From: Flavobacterium sp. JAD_PAG50586_2 | Lineage (GTDB): Bacteria > Bacteroidota > Bacteroidia > Flavobacteriales > Flavobacteriaceae | Assembly: GCA_023213215.1 (NCBI GenBank) | Contig: CP096136.1 | Span: 3,258,724 to 3,322,723 of the forward strand | DNA length: 64,000 bases | Direction: 5' to 3' | Part shown: piece by piece, positions 58,199 to 64,000 of the stretch | Position numbering within the stretch: the first letter of the stretch is position 1 | Layout of the letters: every line of letters begins with the position of its first letter | The notes under the pieces: model-generated | The model's database searches: none | What the model saw: only the letters and a program-made list of their open reading frames with translations | What the model was told of the DNA's origin: nothing | Translations under genes and position numbers: made by a program

Positions 58199-58894
58199 TT
58201 AATTACCCTGGCTGGCCGCTATTATTAATTCCGCTACTTTTTTTGCCTGCGAAATATAAACGGAATGACTGGCACCTTCCATTTCTACTGTGGTACTCTT
58301 AGCCCTTTTAGCATAAAACCTTTCGAGATCGGGATTGATGATGCGGTCGGCTGCTGCAACCGCATACCAGCTGGGTTTATTTTTCCATGCCGGATTATGG
58401 ACAACCGCATGGAAAACCTTGTCGGCAGTAGCTACCTGTGCATCTGCCATAAACTGGGCCTGCTTTGCCGGAAGATCCGCGGCAAAATCTTCTGGGAAGT
58501 TTTCAGGGTTTATATAATCCAATCCGTTGCTGCCTTTGATAAGTGATTTATAGGCTGGAGGATACGTCTTTACCAGTTCAGTTCTTACTTCGCCTTCCTC
58601 AGGTGCATGGGCAGCTATATAAACCAAGCCCGCAACTTTTGGATTATTACCCGTCTTTGAAATAATTATTCCGCCATAGCTATGGCCTACAAGGATGCAC
58701 GGACCGTCCTGTTGGTCAATGATCCTGCTTACCTCGGCAACATCTTCATCAAAATCCTGCAGTTTATGCTGCGTTACCGAAACCTTGTAGCCCTGGCCGG
58801 TTAATAGCTCATAAACGGTTTGCCAACCCGAACCGTCTACAAAAGCGCCGTGAACAAGGACAATATTCTTTACTGAAGGAGATTTAAGAGCCAT
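58199..58894 (-). CDS. Alpha/beta hydrolase
   Basis: The 231-residue protein has an oxyanion motif NIVLVHGAFVDGSGWQTVYE, the nucleophile elbow ILVGHSYGGII with Ser near residue 90, and a C-terminal catalytic His in MEGASHSVYISQAKKVAEL. The acid is probably Asp near AAADRIINPD. It belongs to the EstC/SABP2-like group of small esterases; substrate unknown. It begins the right flank of the accessory region. Confidence 0.9.
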   Translation of the reverse strand: MALKSPSVKNIVLVHGAFVDGSGWQTVYELLTGQGYKVSVTQHKLQDFDEDVAEVSRIIDQQDGPCILVGHSYGGIIISKTGNNPKVAGLVYIAAHAPEEGEVRTELVKTYPPAYKSLIKGSNGLDYINPENFPEDFAADLPAKQAQFMADAQVATADKVFHAVVHNPAWKNKPSWYAVAAADRIINPDLERFYAKRAKSTTVEMEGASHSVYISQAKKVAELIIAASQGN

Positions 58895-58989
58895 AGTTAT
58901 TTGTGTTAGGTTGACTTAAAGATAGTGATTTTAAGTGGTTCCTGCACCGTGGATGGTATTTAAAGTTTTAATGATTGATGATTTTTTGG

Positions 58990-59075
58990 TTATGTAGCGA
59001 CGGGCAGGATTGCATTGGGTGATAATTATTTTGTGGATATGGATTATGAATCCGTGCTATCGGGGATATATATAT
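58990..59075. repeat. Candidate relic of a REP-like dispersed element
   Basis: The sequence GCGACGGGCAGGATTGCATTGGG, followed by GGATATGGATTATGAATCCGTGCTATCGGGG, resembles intergenic elements seen, from memory, next to REP-associated transposases in Bacteroidota. The inner GGATTATGAATCC is near-palindromic. The 58895-59094 gap has no gene. Confidence 0.35.
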
Positions 59076-59094
59076 ATACTAATTAGAGATAATT

Positions 59095-60146
59095 TTAATT
59101 GAAGTTAGGGTATTTATTATACCAATAACAAAGGAGTTCAGATGTTCCAAAAATGATCTGTTCCCAATTATTATCTTTCAATTCAAATTGGCGTTGAATA
59201 GATTTTAGGTGCACTATATTACATCGTAAGTCGTAAAGCCAATTTCCATAGTCTTTTATATTTGGCACTGTTTCCTTTACCGCTTTATTTATTGCTGAAA
59301 TGTGTAAGCTTGGTGTATCATTAAAAATCTTTATTAGTGAAGTTCTCTCTTTTGGCTTCCATTTTAAGTCATTCTCTATTGCAATTAAAAAATCTGTTCT
59401 ATCAACTTTAAGTGCAAGTTTAGAATGTGTTTCGTCTAAATAAATAATTTGGTATAGTAATTCAATGCATCTATATAAGTCCAAAAAGCAAATTTAAAAT
59501 GTGATGCAAATAGTGCCTGAGTTACCGATTCATAACTCAGGATTAACGAATTACACGCAACTAATTCTTGTATTTTATCTAGTGTTTTTTTCGAAAAAGG
59601 GAGGAAGATAAATTTATGGTTTAAGGTTACTAAAAATGAGATTAATTGATGAATATTTTTTGAATCTCCACTGTATCCGGCCGTGATTTTCATCGCATAG
59701 ATATTTGGGAATACCTTTTTTAAATCGTCAACATCATGTCCCCCGTATAATGGAACACCGACACTTAAAGAAAGAATATTTTGTTCTAAATATAAATTAG
59801 AAATACCATTTCTTATTGGAAGCTCAAAAGTGGCAACTAAAGCTGTAAACAAACCCGCGTTAACTTTTTCTTCAATCAGTCCTGATGGTAAAAAATCGGG
59901 GTCGTCTAAACCTATAGTTACAAAATAACACTCTCCATTAAATTCAATAATTGCAAATTCAGCTTGTTGGCTGAAAGCTGCTTTTTTAATAATTTTAGAA
60001 TGAGATAGCCATCTGATGTCACTAGCGTTACCTAAAATATAACGCTTGTCAAAGAAATTTACCGGTAGCATATTTGGCACCGCTAAATCAAACTTCATTT
60101 TAACAATGTCAAATACAATTTCTATAGAATCATTAATACTTCGCAT
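59095..60146 (-). CDS. Protein of unknown function with C-terminal HEPN-like motif, frame broken once
   Basis: ORFs 59436-60146 and 59095-59484 overlap in different frames. Adding one base to the A5 run at 59483-59487 (T-run on the coding strand) joins them as KFAFLDLYRCIELLYQIIYL, giving 350 residues. The N-terminal 220 residues match no family I recognise (YLEQNILSLSVGVPLYGGHD is a typical segment). The C-terminal helical part has LYDLRCNIVH with Arg308 and His313, spaced as the R-x4-H HEPN signature. HEPN domains are often RNases in toxin or defence systems. It lies directly downstream of the DGQHR-like gene, 1 bp apart, so one operon is likely. Confidence 0.65.
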
Positions 60147-60147
60147 T

Positions 60148-61347
60148 TTAATGTGAAGAACGCCAACAAGGTGTTAAATTTTGCAAAGAATTGTCTTTAG
60201 CTAACTCAAAAAGCGTTTTAAAAGATTTTAAAAAATAATTTCTTTCAAATTCTCCAACTTTTGAAGCTTTTAGATCAATCTGTTCATCAAGAGTAGGCAA
60301 GTCAATGATTTCAAATAATTCTTTTTGATTATCTTTTTTAGAGATTAAGAGTTCATAAAAATCATTAATTCCTTTTTGTAGTTTTGTAAATTTTTCTCGT
60401 TGTTTTTCTTTGAGAAATTCCATTCCAGGAAGACCAAATATTTCTTGAGCTGCAGCTACAATAAATCCTGCACGTGCAGGGTGACTTGAAAAAATATGTT
60501 TTCCAGTTTTAAATTTATTTAAGACCACATCAGATTCGTTTGAAGTTAAATTTGAAAAAGCTTCATCCAAATTAACGAGCATCTGTGAAACTCCAAAAAA
60601 GAATTCGGTAAAATCATCATTTCCACTAGTTTCAATTATATCTAACCTCGCAAACTCTTCAGCGAGTTCCTCTTGTATGTCAATACTAATTCGTTTAGTT
60701 CCAAATAGCATGAATAATTCTATAAATTGACTAGATTGAAATTGCCCAGCTTTCTTACGACTTATTTGTTCGTCACCATCAAAAAGTTCTAATCCATTAA
60801 CATTATTCTCTAGTTCTTTTTTTAATTGTTTAAAAACAACTTCCAACTGACGACGAATATTCCATGGTATTTGACCTGAATTTAAAACTAGCATTCGGTA
60901 TATAAGACTGTTAGTTGATTTTGCAATCCACATTTCGAGCCTGATAGGTCTTTCAGCATTAAAATCTTTCAAAAGCATCGCATCTCTCAATGCTGTTGTT
61001 CTTTGCATCCCATCAATAATACTTACTTGTTCTTCAATATTTATTTTATCTAAAAGTGATGTTGCATTTTCAGGTATATTTTTTTCAAATTGATCAAATA
61101 CGTTATCATCTAACTTTATTCCTAACACAATAGGGGGAATTACTGTCCCCCTATTTAAATCATCGATCAAACGTTTTCTAATACGTTGTGCAGATTTAGT
61201 TTTTAAAGCTGACCTTTGACCTTCTATCCCTCCCTTTTTGGCATATACAGTCTCGATGAATTCTAAGTATTTTTTTATCGTAGTAACTAAAAGTACTGAA
61301 TAACAGTTTACTCTTTCGTCTTTTAAATTGTCTATGTAATTTAGCAT
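60148..61347 (-). CDS. DGQHR/ParB-fold-like protein (DndB/DUF262 type)
   Basis: The 399-residue protein has a ParB/Srx-like strand-turn RGTVIPPIVLGIKL (about 66-79), then IIDGMQRTTALRDAML with the DGxQR signature at 112-116, and LNSGQIPWNIRRQLE (about 155-170). DGQHR-type domains occur in DndB, DpdB and DUF262 proteins linked to DNA modification or anti-phage defence. The rest is helical and unassigned. The gene is flanked on both sides by proteins with HEPN motifs, supporting a defence role, which remains inference. Confidence 0.6.
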   Translation of the reverse strand: MLNYIDNLKDERVNCYSVLLVTTIKKYLEFIETVYAKKGGIEGQRSALKTKSAQRIRKRLIDDLNRGTVIPPIVLGIKLDDNVFDQFEKNIPENATSLLDKINIEEQVSIIDGMQRTTALRDAMLLKDFNAERPIRLEMWIAKSTNSLIYRMLVLNSGQIPWNIRRQLEVVFKQLKKELENNVNGLELFDGDEQISRKKAGQFQSSQFIELFMLFGTKRISIDIQEELAEEFARLDIIETSGNDDFTEFFFGVSQMLVNLDEAFSNLTSNESDVVLNKFKTGKHIFSSHPARAGFIVAAAQEIFGLPGMEFLKEKQREKFTKLQKGINDFYELLISKKDNQKELFEIIDLPTLDEQIDLKASKVGEFERNYFLKSFKTLFELAKDNSLQNLTPCWRSSH

Positions 61348-61414
61348 GATGTTATCGTTTTTGCGAATGTACTAAAAAATTGCCACTAACATTTGGTAGG
61401 CATAAGTAGTAATT

Positions 61415-62213
61415 TTAATCTTTTGAATATAGAGTTAATAAAAGTTTTTCAATTTTGTCTTCCTCCAAATAATGATAATTTAAACGTACCCACTTTTCAA
61501 TTTGTCTTTCTCTTTTATCTGACTTAGATTGAAGGTGAATTTTTTTAAATTCTTCTATAGTAATAAAATGCTTTTTATAATCTGAAAATTCTTTTATTTC
61601 TGATATACCTTTGAAAAACAAGTCATCAACTTTTCGACAACATTTTATTACCATAGTTGTTAAAGTAGAAACATCTTTTAATGTAATTTTCTTTGTATTG
61701 AAATTATTCAATGCGATTGCGGTGTCAAAGTGGTGAAATGATTCGTATATCTCTTTTTTTTGTTAATAAGTTTGTCTCTTTTGTTACTAGATAATCCAGC
61801 ATTTGAAGTACTCTCATGTACAATTTTATTACGCCAATGACAAATCAATTCTGCAAGAATTATTATTTCATCAGCCAAATCAGGAATTTGATTCAAGAAT
61901 TTATAAACTTTAATCGCTTTTTTTCTTCTCCTTTAAAATTTATATTTGAATATTTCCAGATTGGGTTTTTTGAAATTTCATCCAAATATTCGAAAAGATT
62001 TTCTGCAACGTAAACATATGCAGACTTGCCAGCGAAATTTCGTGCTCTTCTTTTTGAATCTTCAATTTGTGTCGGTTTCCAAGAAACATCCAGGCTTTTT
62101 GGAACTTCAAATCCTTCTAGAGGCATTATCGATAATGCAACAGCAATAGTGTTCATTGAATGCACCGTATTTCCGATTTTATCGATCAGTTTTTTAAATT
62201 CTAAACTTTCCAT
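61415..62213 (-). CDS. HEPN-motif protein, frame broken twice
   Basis: Three ORFs (61893-62288, 61708-61896, 61415-61711) form one protein once a base is added to the T7 run at 61918-61924 (EEKKAIKVYKFLNQIPDLAD) and the T8 run at 61754-61761 (KKKEIYESFHHFDTAI). The start is placed at the ATG at 62213-62211 (MESLEFKKLIDKIGNTVHSM); the longer open frame to 62288 runs through a tRNA-like element. Corrected length is 266 residues. CHWRNKIVHE contains Arg128, Asn129 and His133, the classical RNxxxH HEPN RNase motif. The family is otherwise unrecognised. Confidence 0.65.
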
Positions 62214-62215
62214 AG

Positions 62216-62301
62216 TGAGACGGTCAGGATTCGAACCTGCATTTTCCGAGATAATTTTATAAATTTTAGGGTCGGATGTCTTATCCATTAGACGATGTCT
62301 C
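62216..62301 (-). tRNA. tRNA-like element with oversized anticodon loop (possible tRNA pseudogene or decoy)
   Basis: All cloverleaf parts are present in order on the minus strand. The acceptor 5' strand GAGACAT (62301-62295) pairs its first five bases with GTCTC. The D arm is GTCT-AATGGATA-AGAC (62293-62278). The anticodon stem TCCGA/TCGGA (62276-62272, 62249-62245) encloses a 22-nt loop instead of 7. The variable region is four bases. The T arm is GCAGG-TTCGAAT-CCTGA (62240-62224), the 3' strand is CCGTCTC (62223-62217), and the discriminator is A (62216). The inner acceptor pairs are broken, one base is missing before the D stem, and no CCA is encoded. No anticodon can be assigned. Confidence 0.55.
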
Positions 62302-62326
62302 TTATTTGTTGTCGAGCATTACTCAT

Positions 62327-62596
62327 TCATTCCAATCTAAGACTGTCCAAATAGTCCCCATTTATTTTTTTAATAGATTCAATTATTTCTTCTTTCTCTT
62401 CTAATGGCAATATTCCGAGTTGAATGTAAGTATTTAACATCCTTTCAATATTGTTTGTTTGAATTTCAAATTCGTTTAAAAATCTTTGTAACTCTTTAAG
62501 TTTTTCTATTTTAGTTAATTCACCAGAATAATTTGCTGGCATAATATTTTCGTACATCGCTTTTACTATTCTAAGGAAGTTTTGTTTTTCTGTCAT
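62327..62596 (-). CDS. Small helical protein of unknown function
   Basis: The 89-residue, strongly charged protein has two predicted helices (KIEKLKELQRFLNEFEIQTN and LPLEEKEEIIESIKKINGDY). It has no signal peptide and no known family. It lies 25 bp upstream of the tRNA-like element and the HEPN-motif gene on the same strand and may belong to that locus. Confidence 0.55.
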   Translation of the reverse strand: MTEKQNFLRIVKAMYENIMPANYSGELTKIEKLKELQRFLNEFEIQTNNIERMLNTYIQLGILPLEEKEEIIESIKKINGDYLDSLRLE

Positions 62597-62710
62597 GATA
62601 TTTAAATGTTATATGAAAACAATATATAAAAACTCCCCCAAAAACTCATCAACTCCCACCAAACTACTTGTTAAAAGGCAAAATAATCCGATGAAATGTT
62701 AATTTATACT

Positions 62711-63075
62711 GATAACAATTGATATGTAACCAGTAACATTCCCTTGGTGAGTGGTAACATTTGATTTGATAGTGGTAACATTTGATTTGCTACCACTATC
62801 ATTTGATTTGATAGCGGTAACATTTGACTTGCTAGTGGTAAAATTTAATTTGATAGTGGTAACAATTGATTTGATAGTGGTAACATTTGAATTGCTACCG
62901 CTATCATTTGATTTGATAGTGGTAACAATTGACTTGCTAGTGGTAACAATTGAATTGCTACCACTATCATTTGATTTGCTACCGATAACATTTGATTTGC
63001 TAGTGGTAACATCCTGTTGGTGAGCGGTAATATTTGATTTTCTACTGGTAACAATTGAATGGAGAATAGTAAAAA
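62711..63075. repeat. Tandem array, about 17 units of 21 bp with two internal orientations
   Basis: The TAAC or TATC landmark recurs at 62713, 62734, 62755 and every 21 bp to 63070. Units are of two kinds: GATAGTGGTAACATTTGATTT and GCTACCACTATCATTTGATTT. The first 12 bases of one are close to the reverse complement of the first 12 of the other. Both strands remain open as heptad repeats (LIVVTFD/LLPLSFD on plus), but no translation signal supports a protein. It does not look like CRISPR: there are no unique spacers. Confidence 0.9.
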
Positions 63076-63114
63076 GTAATTTTTTTACCTTACAAAATAT
63101 TTTTTTGTGGTAAG

Positions 63115-63137
63115 AACTTATTGTAAGACAATAAGTT
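63115..63137. repeat. Perfect inverted repeat in the leader of the last gene
   Basis: AACTTATTGT (63115-63124) and ACAATAAGTT (63128-63137) form a perfect 10-bp stem with an AAG loop. It lies between the 21-bp array and the next gene. It could be an operator or a transcript hairpin. The rest of 63076-63279 is very AT-rich with no gene. Confidence 0.6.
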
Positions 63138-63279
63138 ATAATTCATAGGTAAAAACTTAAGAAAAATTTAAAAAGAAATTAATGTTTTTGGCAAAGTTTT
63201 TGATTTTAAAAACGTAATCACTTAAACATTTAACGGTTTAAGTATTAAAAATCTATTATTTAATTAAATTTTTTAAAAA

Positions 63280-63966
63280 ATGATGAGAACGTATTTAGAA
63301 CGCAATGACGAAAAGTTCGCCATTCAGTTGGGCAACTTTGCTTCCAAAATTGATCTGTACAGAGCCGATTTTGGATTAACAGCTGCTGAAACATCCGCTA
63401 TTTTGGAAGACGCTAATTTCTTCCAGTGGTGTGTCAACAACCTTAAGAAAGTGGACACCTACAAACGCAACTGGTCTTCCTTTAAAAAGATCCTTAGGAA
63501 AGGAGAGCCCAACGTAACCACCAACACCTTTCCCGATGTTCCCGTACTTGATGCTCCGCCAACTGCTGTAGCTCCGGGTATTTCTTTCCGTTTTACTACA
63601 TTGGTGAACCGCATCAAGGCACACCAAAATTACACCACCGCCATTGGGCAGAACCTTGGGATTGAAATGTCGGTTGTGGCCAAAGTGGATTTAGACAACG
63701 CTAAGCCGATCTTAAAAATTGCTTCCCGCGGTGGTAAGGTCGAAATTGACTGGAAAAAGCTGGGCTTCAACGGCATCATCATCGAGAAAGACAGCGGCAG
63801 CGGTTTCCAGGTACTCGACAAAGACTTCCGCCCAAACTTCACCGACAATTCCCCGCTACCGGCTGTAGGTGAAAGCGCAGTATGGAAATACAGGGCTATG
63901 TACCTCTACGACGACAGCCAAGTAGGAACCTGGAGCGACATAGTAACCATCAGCGTCGCGGGTTAA
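63280..63966 (+). CDS. Protein of unknown function with C-terminal FN3-like domain
   Basis: The 228-residue protein has no signal peptide. Residues 1-75 are helical (RADFGLTAAETSAILEDANF and WCVNNLKKVDTYKRNWSSFK). A Pro/Ala-rich linker PDVPVLDAPPTAVAPGISFR follows. The C-terminal half is beta-rich, like a fibronectin III domain (ILKIASRGGKVEIDWKKLGF, ESAVWKYRAMYLYDDSQVGT). From memory, similar proteins recur in Bacteroidota genomes without a known role. Codon use is more GC-rich than in the preceding accessory genes. It sits downstream of the 21-bp array. Confidence 0.7.
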   Translation: MMRTYLERNDEKFAIQLGNFASKIDLYRADFGLTAAETSAILEDANFFQWCVNNLKKVDTYKRNWSSFKKILRKGEPNVTTNTFPDVPVLDAPPTAVAPGISFRFTTLVNRIKAHQNYTTAIGQNLGIEMSVVAKVDLDNAKPILKIASRGGKVEIDWKKLGFNGIIIEKDSGSGFQVLDKDFRPNFTDNSPLPAVGESAVWKYRAMYLYDDSQVGTWSDIVTISVAG

Positions 63967-64000
63967 CGAATATTAAAGTCCCACTTACCAAACAAAACTC

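Noticed and set aside
62751..63054. Repeat-encoded ORFs in the second array
   Set aside because: Same reason as for the first array: open frames on both strands are a by-product of the 21-bp period.
62711..63075. CRISPR array
   Set aside because: Units are contiguous 21-mers without unique spacers, and no cas genes are present.

Overview
The window looks like chromosomal DNA of a member of the Flavobacteriaceae, most likely Flavobacterium or a close relative. The evidence is the AT-rich composition, promoter boxes of the Bacteroidota type (TAnnTTTG), type IX secretion C-terminal sorting domains on three large secreted proteins, a Flavobacterium-like TamB, an Asp/Glu-rich DUF349 protein, and a small membrane-anchored LuxR regulator cut by the left edge. 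No phage, plasmid, CRISPR or insertion-sequence genes were seen.

Layout. 1-3.7 kb: LuxR-type fragment, clpB with an unusual symmetrical upstream region, and an 11-copy 21-bp tandem array. 3.7-7.7 kb: an operon of an ArsR regulator, three AHSA1/SRPBCC proteins (one fused to a VOC domain), DUF998, a RibD-type reductase and DoxX. 7.8-13.9 kb: lipoproteins, a YitT-type membrane protein, yaaA and small proteins. 14-18.8 kb: a TetR-controlled tripartite efflux operon (TetR, TolC, HlyD, DHA2 MFS) with paired operators. 19-29.5 kb: pabA/trpG, a MarR-YceI unit with palindromic operators, rhodanese, type II NADH dehydrogenase, a VanX-like lipoprotein, a THUMP-like methyltransferase, DUF4159, a T9SS cargo, rsmE and tsaD. 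29.6-46.3 kb: tamB, the pfkA-gap-GlcNAc kinase run, an RCC1-repeat T9SS cargo, pyrR-pyrB, the DUF349 protein, a secreted endonuclease I and an RsmB-family rRNA methyltransferase. 46.4-58.9 kb: kup, a low-complexity secreted protein, an ECF sigma/anti-sigma/Spy-like operon, a methyltransferase-NmrA-AraC group, a MazG-like pyrophosphohydrolase and an alpha/beta hydrolase.

59.0-62.6 kb is the accessory region and the best candidate for an undescribed system. It holds a DGQHR/ParB-fold-like protein flanked by two proteins with HEPN-type R-x4-H motifs, plus a tRNA-like element that ends two bases before one HEPN start codon. The element has a 22-nt anticodon loop. A 17-copy 21-bp array and an orphan protein gene close the window.

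A pattern runs through the whole window. Thirteen A/T homopolymers carry what looks like a one-base error, nearly always a missing base. Each breaks or fuses a reading frame that becomes a normal family member when one base is added. tsaD, which is essential in most bacteria, is among them. I treat these mainly as homopolymer undercalls in the assembly and give the whole gene for each, stating the break point.
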